DNA of 64,000 nucleotides from Haloarcula sp. DT43 (GTDB lineage: Archaea > Halobacteriota > Halobacteria > Halobacteriales > Haloarculaceae), in assembly GCF_037078405.1 (NCBI RefSeq), contig NZ_JAYMGZ010000001.1:1178001-1242000 (forward strand), in the 5' to 3' direction. The position numbers were made by a program, and so were the translations under genes. Under the pieces are notes generated by a model, which saw only the letters and a program-made list of their open reading frames with translations, had not been told where the DNA came from and made no database searches. Position 1 is the first letter of the stretch. Each line of letters opens with the position of its first letter. Below, in pieces: positions 1 to 8,550 of this stretch.

Positions 1-1
1 C

Positions 2-1327
2 TCGACGCTACCCGAGGACCTGACGCGGGACTCGCTGACGCTCCCGGGGCCGGCCGAGCCGGAACTGGCCCGCCACTACACGCGCCTCTCGCAGATGAAC
101 TACGGCGTCGAGAGCGGGCCGTTCCCGCTTGGCTCCTGTACGATGAAGTACAACCCCTCGTTCACCGAGGACGTCGCCGCACGGCCCGACGCCGCGGTCC
201 ACCCGGACCGCCCCGACAGGACGGTCCAGGGGACGCTCGCGCTGTGTCACCGCCTGCAGGACTACCTCGGCCGCATCGGCGGGATGGACGCCGTCACCCT
301 CCAGCCCCCGGCCGGCGCGGCCGGCGAGTTCACCGGCATCCGGATAGCGAAGGCCTACCACGAGGAAAACGGCGACGAGCGCCGTGAGGTCGTCATCCCG
401 GACTCGGCCCACGGCACGAACTTCGCGACGGCGGCGATGGCCGGCTACGACGTGGTCGAACTCCCGAGCGACGACGACGGCCGCGTCGACGTCGAAGCGC
501 TGGCGGCCGCAGTCGGCGACGACACCGCCGCGCTGATGCTCACGAACCCCAACACGCTCGGGCTGTTCGAGCGCGACATCGAGACCATCGCGGACATCGT
601 CCACGACGCCGGCGGCCTGCTGTACTACGACGGCGCGAACCTCAACGCCCTGCTCGGGCGCGCTCGCCCCGGCGACATGGGCTTCGACGTGATGCACTAC
701 AACGTCCACAAGACGTTCGCGACGCCCCACGGCGGGGGCGGCCCCGGAGCCGGTCCCGTCGGCGTCCGCGAGGGACTGGCTCAGTTCCTGCCGGCCCCCC
801 ACGTCAGGGAACGCGACGGCAACTACGAGTACTACGAACCGGAGGCGTCGATTGGCAAGGTCCACGGCTTCTACGGCAACTGGCCGGTGCTGGTCAAGGC
901 CTTCGCCTACATCGCCCGGCTCGGCGACGCGGGGCTCCGGGACGCCAGCGCGAAGGCCGTGCTGAACGCGAACTACCTCGCCGAGCAGATAGCGTACGAC
1001 GTGCCCTTCGGCCCGTTCCACCACGAGTTCGTCGCCAGCGCGGGCGACCAGGACGCGGCCGACGCCGCCAAGCGGATGCTCGACTACGGCGTCCACCCGC
1101 CGACGACGAAGTGGCCCGAAATCGTCGACGAGGCGCTGATGACTGAGCCGACCGAGGCGGAGACCAAGCGGTCGCTCGACCAGCTCGCGGCCGCGTTCGA
1201 CGCCGTGGCCGGCGACTCCGACGCCGAACTGGCCGACGCGCCCTCGCGCCCGGCGGCGAAGCGCATCGACCAGGTCAGCGCCGCCAGGACCCCGCGGCTC
1301 TCCTGGCAGGCCCTCGACGACGCGTAG
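2..1327 (+). CDS. gcvPB: Glycine dehydrogenase (decarboxylating) subunit 2, 5'-truncated by the window
   Basis: This is the C-terminal subunit of the split P-protein of the glycine cleavage system, which decarboxylates glycine with pyridoxal phosphate and passes the aminomethyl group to lipoyl GcvH. The frame is open from base 2, so the true start lies upstream; the ATG at 95 is internal, because residues before it (HYTRLSQMNYGVE) already match the family. Visible family segments are FPLGSCTMKYNPS, the glycine-rich TPHGGGGPGAGP stretch and the HYNVHKTF motif, whose Lys (codon 710-712) is the expected PLP-binding residue. The upstream neighbour is presumably gcvPA, outside the window. The stop at 1325-1327 is followed by an AT-rich promoter for the next gene. 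Confidence 0.95.
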   Translation, partial: STLPEDLTRDSLTLPGPAEPELARHYTRLSQMNYGVESGPFPLGSCTMKYNPSFTEDVAARPDAAVHPDRPDRTVQGTLALCHRLQDYLGRIGGMDAVTLQPPAGAAGEFTGIRIAKAYHEENGDERREVVIPDSAHGTNFATAAMAGYDVVELPSDDDGRVDVEALAAAVGDDTAALMLTNPNTLGLFERDIETIADIVHDAGGLLYYDGANLNALLGRARPGDMGFDVMHYNVHKTFATPHGGGGPGAGPVGVREGLAQFLPAPHVRERDGNYEYYEPEASIGKVHGFYGNWPVLVKAFAYIARLGDAGLRDASAKAVLNANYLAEQIAYDVPFGPFHHEFVASAGDQDAADAAKRMLDYGVHPPTTKWPEIVDEALMTEPTEAETKRSLDQLAAAFDAVAGDSDAELADAPSRPAAKRIDQVSAARTPRLSWQALDDA

Positions 1328-1360
1328 CCGCGTTTCGACATTTGATACTTTCGCCCGAGC

Positions 1361-1368
1361 GTATATGA
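1361..1368 (+). promoter_or_regulatory. TATA box of the large histidine kinase gene
   Basis: The sequence GTATATGA lies about 35-40 bases before the ATG at 1402 in an otherwise AT-enriched 70-bp gap after gcvPB. A second AT-rich patch (GTTATAA, about 1386-1391) is too close to the ATG to be the TATA element. Assignment is by position and composition only. Confidence 0.45.
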
Positions 1369-1401
1369 TACCCCGCCGTATAGCAGTTATAACGGAACGC
1401 T

Positions 1402-4400
1402 ATGTCGGATACGCCGAACTTGTTGTACGTCGGTCCTGCCGACGAGGACGCGGACACAGCCACACCGGACGCGTCGGCCACAGTCACGACAGTGACGGGC
1501 GCGCTGTCGGAACTGGCCGACCGGCCCTACGACATCGTCGTCTGTGAACAGACCCTGCCGGGGGACGAGTCCGGCCTGGACGTGCTGGCGGCGATACGCG
1601 CCGACTATCCGGGGCTTCCGGTCGTCCTCACGACGGCCGAACCGGACGGCGCGGTCGCCGCCCAGGCGACGCGTCACGACGTGACCGAGTACGTGCCCCG
1701 CAGCGAAGTGTCGCTGTCGGACCGAGTACGCGACATCGCGGGGCGCGAACCGATGGATACCGACGAGGGTGCCGCCGGCGACGGCCGGGCGAGACTCCCG
1801 CCGACGCTCGCGGCTCCGTTCGACGCCATCGCCGGCAGCATCTCCGACGCCGTCGTCACAATCGACGACGAGAGCGAGATAGTGTACGCGAACGACGGGG
1901 CCGCCGAACTGACGGGCTACGACCGCGGGGCGCTGGTCGGAGCCGACTTCGCGGAACTGATTCCCGAGCACCTGCGAAGCGCCCACCGCGAGGGCATCGA
2001 CCGCTACCGCCGGACCGGCGACCGGAACGTCGACTGGGACTCCCTCGAACTGCCGCTCGTGACCGCCGCCGGGGACCAGCTGACCGTCGCGGTGTCGTTC
2101 GGCGACTTCGAGCGAGACGGGCAGTGGTTCTGTACGGGCGTTCTCAGGGACATCTCCGGCCGGAAGGAGCGCGAGCGCGCCCTCGAAGAGACGAACCGGC
2201 GGCTCGACCTGGCGCTCGACGCGACCGACACCGGCGTCTACGAATGGAACCTGGGAACCGACGAGATGGTCTGGGACGACGCGACCGCGGCCCTCTTCGG
2301 GACGACGCCGGACGCCTTCGAGGGCACCGTCTCGGCGTTCTACGAGTACGTTCACCCCGACGACCGCCAGTCGCTCGAAGCGGCCTTCGAGCGGGTCACC
2401 GACGGCGACGAGCGGTTCGACGCCGAGTTCCGGGCCGCCGTCGACGGGGAGACGCGGTGGCTCCGGACCCGTGGCATCGTCGAGGACCGCGACGCCCAGC
2501 CCCCGCGTCTGGTCGCCATCGTCACAGACATCACGGAGCGCAAGGAGCGAGAGCGGACGCTGCGTGCCAACAACGACTCGCTCCAGGAACTGACACAGCT
2601 GGCCACCGCGGACGGACTCAGCGAGACTGCGACCGTCGAGCGGGCCATCGGAATCGGGCTGGACCGGCTCGGGATGTCGTTTGGCTACCTGAGCCGTATC
2701 GACGATGGGGTCCACGAAGTCCGGACGGTCGTCGGCCGCTCCCCCGTCGAGCCCGGCAGGCAGACGGCGCTTGAAGACACCTACTGCAAGCGGGTGCTCG
2801 AAACCGGCGACCTCTACGCGATTACCGACGCCGCCGCGGCGGACGGGCACGTGGCGGAGGTGTACCACGACTGCGGTATCGCGTGTTACGCCGGCGGCCT
2901 CATCACGGTCGACAGCGAACCGTACGGCACGCTCTGTTTCGCCGACCGACAGGCCCGCGCGGAGTCGTTCTCGGAGAACGAGGAGGCGTTCCTGAAACTG
3001 CTGGTGGAGTGGGTCAACCACGAACTCCAGCGCCGCCACCGCGAGGACGAACTCGAACGGTACGAGAACATCATCGAAGCGGTCGACGACGGCGTGTACG
3101 CGCTCGATTCCGAGGGCTATTTCGAGTTCGTCAACCAGGCGATGACCGACCTCACGGGCTACGCCGAGGACGAACTGCTTGGCTCGTACACCGGCTCCAT
3201 CAAGGACGACGCCGTCGTCGAGCGCGCCGAGTCCATCGTCCAGGCGATGATATTCGGGGACCGCGACGACGAGGAGTCGTTCGAACTCGAGATACAGCAG
3301 GCCTCGGGGAACTCGTTCCCCGCTCAGGACCACATGACGCTGCGGTACGACGACGACGGGCGGTTCGCCGGCACCGCGGGCGTCATCCGGGACATCACGG
3401 AGCAGAAACGCCGCGACGAGGCGCTGTCGGGGCTGCTGGACACGACCCGGTCGCTCATGCAGGCCCAGACGCCACAGGAGGTCGCCGAGACCGTCATCGC
3501 GGCGACCGAGGTGGACCTCGGGTTCGACCACGCGCTCGTCAGGCTCTACGACGAGGAGACGGACACGCTCCGGCCGGTCGCCGCCAGCGACGAGGTGCCC
3601 GAACGGCCGGTGTACGACGCCGACGAGGGGTTCCCCGGCGACGCGTTCGAGCGCGACGAACCGATGGTCGTCGACGAGTTCGAGCGGGTAGACAACTACG
3701 AGTCGAACGTGCTGACCGCGGCGATGTACCTCCCGCTCGGCGAGTACGGCGTCGTGAGCATCGGCGCAGAGGCCGGCCACGAGTTCACCGACTCGGACGT
3801 CTCCATCGGGGAGATTCTCGCGTCCAACGCGGTCGCGGCGTTCGACCGCGTCGAGCGAGAACGGAGCCTGTTGCGGTACGAGTCGGTGGTCGAGAACGTC
3901 CGTGACATGATGTACGTCCTCGACAACGAGGGCCGGGTCCAGCTGGTCACCGAACCGCTCGCGGAGTGGCTCGGCTACGAGCGGGACGCGCTCCTGGGCC
4001 AGCATCCGAGTACCGTCCTCGAACAGGGTGCCATCGACGAGTTCGACCGCCGCATCTCCGACCTCTGCCGGCAGGGCGGGACCGGCGCGGTCCAGTTCGA
4101 AACGACGCTGGAGACGGCCACAGGCGAGCGGCGACCGGCCGAAATCGAGGTGTCGCTGCTCGACGCCGACCAGTTCCGCGGCACCGTCGGCGTCGTCCGA
4201 GACCTGACCGAACTCAAGCAGGCCCGGGCCGAGCTAGAGGACGAGCGCGACCGCTTCTCGTACCTGTTCAACACGCTCCCCGACGCCGTCATCGAGACGG
4301 AGACGGTCGGGGACGAGTCCGTCGTCAGGTCGGTCAACCCCGCTTTCTCCGACGTGTTCGGGTACGGCCAGGACGGGGCCGTCGACAGCCCGCTGTCCGA

Positions 4401-5259
4401 CCTCCTCCGGCCGCCGGACACCACGGGCGACACGCTCCCCCGGTTCGACGAGACGCAGACGAACGGCGACGCATTCCAGACCGAACTCCGGCTGATGACC
4501 GAGACCGGGTTCCGCGACTTCCTCTTCCGGGGCGTCCCCTACAGCCGGGACGGCGACAGCGTCCGTGGGTTCGGTATCTACACCGACATCACGGACCAGC
4601 GGGAGCGCGAACGCCGGCTGAAACTGCTCAACCGCGTCCTCCGGCACAACCTCCGGAACGACCTGACCGTCGTCCTCGGGATGGCCGACGCCCTGGCGGA
4701 GCGCATCGACGACGCCGAGCGTCGGTCCATCCTCCGCAGGCTCCAGCGGAAGGCCGAGGAGATGGCGGCTCTCGGCGAGCGCGCACGCGAGATGGAGCGG
4801 TCCGTCCGCCGCGACCAGTTCGGGCAGGACCCGGTCGACGTGCCGGCCGCCGTCTCCGACATCGTCTCCACCTACCGGGACGAGTACGCCGGCCGGATAG
4901 AGACGGACCTCCCGGAGCAGTCAGTCAGCGCGGGCGACGGGCGGCTCCACCGGGTTCTGGGCGAACTCGTCGAGAACAGCCTCGAACACGGCGGCGACGA
5001 GCCCTCGGTTCGTGTCGACGTGCAGGCGGGCCAGCAACTCATCGCGATCACGGTCGCGGACGACGGGCCGGGGATTCCACAGCACGAACTCGACGTCGTG
5101 ACCGGCGACGAACCGATAACGCAGCTCCGTCACGGGACCGGGCTCGGGCTGTGGCTCGTCGTCTGGGTGACAGAGACCTACGGCGGGACAGTCGAGTTCG
5201 ACAGCGGCCCGGACGGCGGGACGGTCGTCACGCTGGAACTGCCGCGGATGGACGCCTAG
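1402..5259 (+). CDS. Large soluble multi-PAS/GAF sensor histidine kinase with pseudo-receiver N terminus
   Basis: This 1285-residue cytoplasmic sensor kinase has no evident membrane segment. In order it shows a receiver-like domain (about 5-115), two PAS domains (about 140-385), a GAF domain (about 395-545), PAS (about 548-670), GAF (about 680-815), two more PAS (about 820-1070), a haloarchaeal-type H-box (RVLRHNLRNDLTVV, His1082) and a HATPase_c domain with N-box (ELVENSLEHGG) and G-boxes (DDGPGIP, HGTGLGLWL). PAS domains end in the usual DIT(E/D)(R/Q)KERE linkers. The receiver carries Glu49 (VVCEQTLPG) where the phosphorylated Asp is expected, so it is probably a non-phosphorylatable or constitutive input module. 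The convergent response regulator downstream overlaps its stop by 4 bases and may be a partner, although the two are not co-transcribed. Confidence 0.93.
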   Translation: MSDTPNLLYVGPADEDADTATPDASATVTTVTGALSELADRPYDIVVCEQTLPGDESGLDVLAAIRADYPGLPVVLTTAEPDGAVAAQATRHDVTEYVPRSEVSLSDRVRDIAGREPMDTDEGAAGDGRARLPPTLAAPFDAIAGSISDAVVTIDDESEIVYANDGAAELTGYDRGALVGADFAELIPEHLRSAHREGIDRYRRTGDRNVDWDSLELPLVTAAGDQLTVAVSFGDFERDGQWFCTGVLRDISGRKERERALEETNRRLDLALDATDTGVYEWNLGTDEMVWDDATAALFGTTPDAFEGTVSAFYEYVHPDDRQSLEAAFERVTDGDERFDAEFRAAVDGETRWLRTRGIVEDRDAQPPRLVAIVTDITERKERERTLRANNDSLQELTQLATADGLSETATVERAIGIGLDRLGMSFGYLSRIDDGVHEVRTVVGRSPVEPGRQTALEDTYCKRVLETGDLYAITDAAAADGHVAEVYHDCGIACYAGGLITVDSEPYGTLCFADRQARAESFSENEEAFLKLLVEWVNHELQRRHREDELERYENIIEAVDDGVYALDSEGYFEFVNQAMTDLTGYAEDELLGSYTGSIKDDAVVERAESIVQAMIFGDRDDEESFELEIQQASGNSFPAQDHMTLRYDDDGRFAGTAGVIRDITEQKRRDEALSGLLDTTRSLMQAQTPQEVAETVIAATEVDLGFDHALVRLYDEETDTLRPVAASDEVPERPVYDADEGFPGDAFERDEPMVVDEFERVDNYESNVLTAAMYLPLGEYGVVSIGAEAGHEFTDSDVSIGEILASNAVAAFDRVERERSLLRYESVVENVRDMMYVLDNEGRVQLVTEPLAEWLGYERDALLGQHPSTVLEQGAIDEFDRRISDLCRQGGTGAVQFETTLETATGERRPAEIEVSLLDADQFRGTVGVVRDLTELKQARAELEDERDRFSYLFNTLPDAVIETETVGDESVVRSVNPAFSDVFGYGQDGAVDSPLSDLLRPPDTTGDTLPRFDETQTNGDAFQTELRLMTETGFRDFLFRGVPYSRDGDSVRGFGIYTDITDQRERERRLKLLNRVLRHNLRNDLTVVLGMADALAERIDDAERRSILRRLQRKAEEMAALGERAREMERSVRRDQFGQDPVDVPAAVSDIVSTYRDEYAGRIETDLPEQSVSAGDGRLHRVLGELVENSLEHGGDEPSVRVDVQAGQQLIAITVADDGPGIPQHELDVVTGDEPITQLRHGTGLGLWLVVWVTETYGGTVEFDSGPDGGTVVTLELPRMDA

Positions 5260-5624
5260 ATTGCCTCGCGGATGCGGTCGGCGAGGACGCTGTACTGCTC
5301 CGTGCCCGTCCCCTTCTGGACCACGGCAGTGACGCCGTGTTCCGCGGCGGTGTCCGCGACGTCGTCGTACTCGCGGGCCGTAAACAGCAGGAACGGGATG
5401 CCGACGCCGTCGTCCCGGAGCGCCCGACACAGCTCCATCCCGTCCAGCCGGGGCATCTTGTAGTCGCTGACGACCGCGTCGAAATCGTCCGCCGTTGCCA
5501 GGTCCAGTGCCGTCTCGGGGTCGGTTTCGGTCGTTATCTCGAACCCGTCCTCCTGTCCCAGAAACGCACCCACTATCTCCAGGACGTCCTCGTCTTCGTC
5601 TACCAGTAGGACCTCGATACTCAT
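5256..5624 (-). CDS. Single-domain response regulator (CheY-like receiver)
   Basis: The 122-residue product is a stand-alone receiver domain: acidic pocket DEDED near residue 10, phospho-acceptor Asp in VVSDYKMP, Thr/Ala in LFTA and Lys in VVQKG. There is no output domain, so signalling must be by protein contact or by passing the phosphate on. The start at 5624 (MSIEVLLVDEDED) begins directly at the first strand of the fold; an upstream in-frame ATG at 5666 would add 14 residues unlike any receiver. The gene converges on the large histidine kinase with a 4-base stop overlap. Confidence 0.88.
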   Translation of the reverse strand: MSIEVLLVDEDEDVLEIVGAFLGQEDGFEITTETDPETALDLATADDFDAVVSDYKMPRLDGMELCRALRDDGVGIPFLLFTAREYDDVADTAAEHGVTAVVQKGTGTEQYSVLADRIREAI

Positions 5625-5662
5625 CGGTTCTAGGTCCGTGGTTCCCCGGTAAAAACTCTCGG

Positions 5663-5866
5663 TCACCGCATCGCGTCCAGGTCGACGACGACCGCCCTGT
5701 CCACGGTAATCCAGGTCGATAGCTTGGCGACGCCGGAGAGCCCCCGCGGCGAGACGGTACAGCGGTCCGGTTCCCCGGTGTACTCCACGACGGTCATCGA
5801 CAGCTCCTGTGGGGCCCCCGGCCGCTCGTCCGTCGCGCTCCCGCTACCGTCCGGGTCGAGGCTCAT
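5663..5866 (-). CDS. Small haloarchaeal protein, DUF7511-like
   Basis: This 67-residue acidic protein has a conserved-looking core, VVEYTGEPDRCTVSP followed by STWITVDRAVVVDLDAMR. From memory this pattern matches the short haloarchaeal DUF7511 family, whose function is unknown. An AT-rich TATA-like patch on the minus strand (GTTTTACA, about 5893-5900) lies some 30 bases before the start, consistent with its own leaderless transcript. It sits about 39 bases upstream of the response regulator in the same direction and could read through into it. Confidence 0.65.
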   Translation of the reverse strand: MSLDPDGSGSATDERPGAPQELSMTVVEYTGEPDRCTVSPRGLSGVAKLSTWITVDRAVVVDLDAMR

Positions 5867-5934
5867 CGGTACGAGAGACTGCTCGGGGATAGTGTAAAAC
5901 AGCTGCTAAGAGGTCTCTATACCGCTCGGGAGAG

Positions 5935-6105
5935 CTATGCCGCCTGTCCGGTGTCGACTTCGCCGTCGATGCGGACGAACCCGTACTCACACTCCGGGCA
6001 GTGCCACTTGACCTTGGTCCCCAGGTGCATCGTCGTGCTCGCGACCTTCCAGAAGTCGCGGTACTCTTCGCATTCGGGACAGTAGTGTTCGAGTTCGAGG
6101 CCCAT
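5935..6105 (-). CDS. Small zinc-ribbon protein
   Basis: The 56-residue product has two CPEC knuckles (HYCPECEEYRDFW near the N terminus and KWHCPECEYGFVRIDGE about 25 residues later), which together form one treble-clef or ribbon zinc site. It is a typical haloarchaeal mini zinc-finger protein; the function is not known. The start at 6105 (MGLELEHYCPEC) is preferred because the longer in-frame ORF from 6171 adds low-complexity residues lying in the leader of the divergent msrA. Confidence 0.75.
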   Translation of the reverse strand: MGLELEHYCPECEEYRDFWKVASTTMHLGTKVKWHCPECEYGFVRIDGEVDTGQAA

Positions 6106-6195
6106 ACCGAGTTGGTTCCGCGGGGGTACAGTTGAACTTCCCGGTTCCGTCCGGGCCGTCGAAGCAGGCAAGCCGCTCGAACCCCTGGGTCCGGT

Positions 6196-6860
6196 ATGCC
6201 ATCGACGTACGAGCCGACCCGGCCGACCGAACTGGCCGTCGACGCCGACGCGCCGCCGCCGTCGGCGACCGAGACGGCGACGTTCGGCATGGGCTGTTTC
6301 TGGGCCCGGACGCGCGGTTCGGCGCGATGCCGGGCGTCGTCAGGACGCGGGTCGGCTACGCCGGCGGGACCGAACCGACCCCCAGCTACTACGCGCTCGG
6401 CGACCACACCGAGGTCGTGCAGGTCGAGTACGACCCCGACGCGGTGAGCTACGCGGCCCTGCTCGACGTGTTCTGGGCGAACCACGCGCCGTTTTCGGCC
6501 CCGCACAAGCGCCAGTACCGCGCTGTGGTGCTGGCACACGACGACCGCCAGCGCGAGGTCGCCGAGCGGACGCGAACCGACCTCGAATCGCGGACGGGGA
6601 CGGCAGTCGAGACGGCTATCGAGAACCTCGACCGGTTCTACCTGGCAGAAGACTACCACCAGAAGTACGAACTCCGCTCGACGCCGGTGGTCGCCGACGA
6701 ACTCGAAGACCGTTGTGGCGACGGGTTCGTCGATTCGACGGTCGCTGCCCGGCTCAACGGCTTCGTCGCCGGCCACGGGGACGACGCCCAGCGCGAGGCG
6801 CTGTTCGCCGAACTGGACCTCCCGCCGGCCGCCCTCTCGGAGGTCCGCCGCCGGCTCTGA
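6196..6860 (+). pseudogene. msrA: Peptide methionine-S-sulfoxide reductase, apparent single-base frameshift at the active site
   Basis: MsrA reduces the S-epimer of methionine sulfoxide in oxidised proteins. The N-terminal part from ATG 6196 reads to the catalytic motif FGMGCFW (Cys codon 6295-6297), then loses frame. The rest of the enzyme (GPDARFGAMPGVV, TRVGYAGGTEPTPSYY, GDHTEVVQVEYDP, LAEDYHQKY) continues in another frame to the stop at 6860. TGGGCCCGGAC is seen at 6301-6311 where TGGGGCCCGGAC would restore Cys-Phe-Trp-Gly-Pro-Asp, so one G is missing around 6302-6304; with it the gene would encode 221 residues. All other regions look intact, so this is either a very recent loss or a base-calling error in a G run. 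Confidence 0.9.
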
Positions 6861-6929
6861 GCCGGCGGGTCGGCCGCTCCCCAAGGATTCGCCCACGGCT
6901 ATAAGACGCTGGCAGTGCCAGCATCAGCT

Positions 6930-7466
6930 ATGACTATCTACACCGGCCGCGGCGACCAGGGCCAGACGGACCTCCGGAACATGGAGCGGGTCTCGAAGGA
7001 CAGCCGCCGCATCGAGGCGTACGGCACCGTCGACGAGGTGAACGCGCTGGTCGGCGTCGTCAGGCCGACCGGCCACGACGACATCGACGAGAAGCTCCGC
7101 GTCGTCCAGAACCACCTCCACATCGTCCAGGCCGACTTCGCGAACCCCAGCCCCGACGAGGACGACCCGCGGATACAGGAGTCCCACGTCGAGACGCTAG
7201 AGGACCTCATCGACGAGGCCGACGCGGAACTGGACCCGCTGGAGTCGTTCATCCTCCCCTCGGGGTCGGAGCCGGGGGCGAAGCTCCACCACGCCCGCGC
7301 GGTCTGTCGGCGCGCCGAGCGCCGCTGTGTCTCCTTCGCCGCCGAGGAGGCCGGCGTCAACGAGACGGCCATCATCTACCTGAACCGCCTCTCGGACGCG
7401 CTGTTTACCCTCGCCCGCCTCGTCAACAAGCGCGAGGGTGTCCGCGAGGAGAACCCCGAGTACTGA
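6930..7466 (+). CDS. pduO: PduO-type ATP:cob(I)alamin adenosyltransferase
   Basis: This enzyme attaches the 5'-deoxyadenosyl group to cob(I)alamin to make coenzyme B12. The 178-residue product has the N-terminal ATP-binding signature IYTGRGDQGQTDL, then EAYGTVDEVNALVG, and the C-terminal helices ARAVCRRAERR and IYLNRLSDALFTLAR typical of the PduO fold. The start at 6930 (MTIYTGRGD) fits the family N terminus; an in-frame upstream start at 6915 adds five residues. A TATA-like CTATAAG at about 6899-6905 lies some 27 bases upstream, so the mRNA is probably leaderless. Confidence 0.93.
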   Translation: MTIYTGRGDQGQTDLRNMERVSKDSRRIEAYGTVDEVNALVGVVRPTGHDDIDEKLRVVQNHLHIVQADFANPSPDEDDPRIQESHVETLEDLIDEADAELDPLESFILPSGSEPGAKLHHARAVCRRAERRCVSFAAEEAGVNETAIIYLNRLSDALFTLARLVNKREGVREENPEY

Positions 7467-7548
7467 GCGCCTCCACCCGGCCGCCGCGGTGGGCGGTGCC
7501 GCGTCGGCGGTTCGCAATAGCAAAGTGACCGGCCCGGAAGGGTGAGGT

Positions 7549-8523
7549 ATGAAAGCGACCGCGAAGGCACATCCGATTCAGGGGCTGGTGAAGTACCACG
7601 GGATGCGCGACGAGGAACTGCGGCTGCCGTACCACGACAGCATCTCCGTCTGTACCGCGCCGAGCCACTCGAAGACGACCGCGGCCTTCGACCCCGACCG
7701 CGAGGAGGACGTGTACGTCATCGACGGCGAGACGGTCACCGGCCGCGGGGCCGAGCGCATCGACGCCGTCGTCGACCACGTCCGGGACCTCGCCGGCATC
7801 GACCACGGCGTGCGCTTCGAGTCGGCGAACAACTTCCCGACGAACATCGGCTTTGGCTCCTCGTCGTCGGGCTTCGCCGCGGCGGCGATGGCGCTGGTCG
7901 AGGCCGCCGGGCTGGACATGACCCGCCCCGAAATATCGACGGTCGCCCGCCGCGGCTCCTCGTCGGCCGCCCGAGCGGTGACCGGCGCGTTCTCCCACCT
8001 CAGGACCGGGATGAACGACAAAGACTGCCGGAGCGAGCGCATCGAGACCGACCTCGAAGACGACCTGCGAATCGTCGCCGGGATGGTCCCCTCCTACAAG
8101 GAGACCGAGGAGGCCCACAAGGAGGCCGCCGAGAGCCACATGTTCGAGTCGCGGATGGCCCACATCCACGGTCAGATTTCGGATATGCGAGACGCACTGT
8201 ACGACGGTGACTTCCACCGGACGTTCGAACTCGCCGAGAAAGACTCGCTGTCGCTGGCCGCGGCGACGATGACCGGCCCCGCCGGCTGGGTGTACTGGCA
8301 GCCCCGCACCATCGAGATTTTCAACGCCGTCCGGGAGCTTCGAAACAGCGAGGACGTGCCGGTGTACTTCTCCGTCGACACCGGCGCGAGCGTCTACATC
8401 AACACCACCGAGGCGTACGTCGACCGCGTCGAGGAGACGGTCGCGGACTGCGGCGTCGACACCCGCGTCTGGGACGTCGGCGGCCCCGCACAGGTACTCG
8501 ACGAGGACGCGGCGCTGTTCTGA
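7549..8523 (+). CDS. mvaD: Phosphomevalonate / diphosphomevalonate decarboxylase
   Basis: This GHMP-superfamily enzyme of the mevalonate pathway supplies isoprenoid units for archaeal lipids and carotenoids. The 324-residue product has the N-terminal KAHPIQGLVKYHGM segment, the glycine/serine-rich nucleotide motif PTNIGFGSSSSGFAAAAMA at about residues 98-116, and the ARRGSSSAARAVTG region that binds the phosphorylated substrate. In Haloferax volcanii the homologue acts on phosphomevalonate together with isopentenyl phosphate kinase; I infer the same here. The ATG follows a GGAAGGGTGAGGT purine-rich stretch that may serve as ribosome-binding site. Confidence 0.92.
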   Translation: MKATAKAHPIQGLVKYHGMRDEELRLPYHDSISVCTAPSHSKTTAAFDPDREEDVYVIDGETVTGRGAERIDAVVDHVRDLAGIDHGVRFESANNFPTNIGFGSSSSGFAAAAMALVEAAGLDMTRPEISTVARRGSSSAARAVTGAFSHLRTGMNDKDCRSERIETDLEDDLRIVAGMVPSYKETEEAHKEAAESHMFESRMAHIHGQISDMRDALYDGDFHRTFELAEKDSLSLAAATMTGPAGWVYWQPRTIEIFNAVRELRNSEDVPVYFSVDTGASVYINTTEAYVDRVEETVADCGVDTRVWDVGGPAQVLDEDAALF

Positions 8524-8550
8524 GCGCTCGTTGCCCCGGACCGCCCACGC

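Noticed and set aside
1387-4005. 872-residue ORF antisense to the large histidine kinase
   Set aside because: It has no recognisable domains and mirrors the GC-rich kinase reading frame; long antisense frames are routine in such DNA.
6132-6860. An intact 242-residue MsrA starting at 6132
   Set aside because: The first 55 residues of that frame are unlike MsrA; the true N terminus with GMGCFW is in the other frame, hence the frameshift call.
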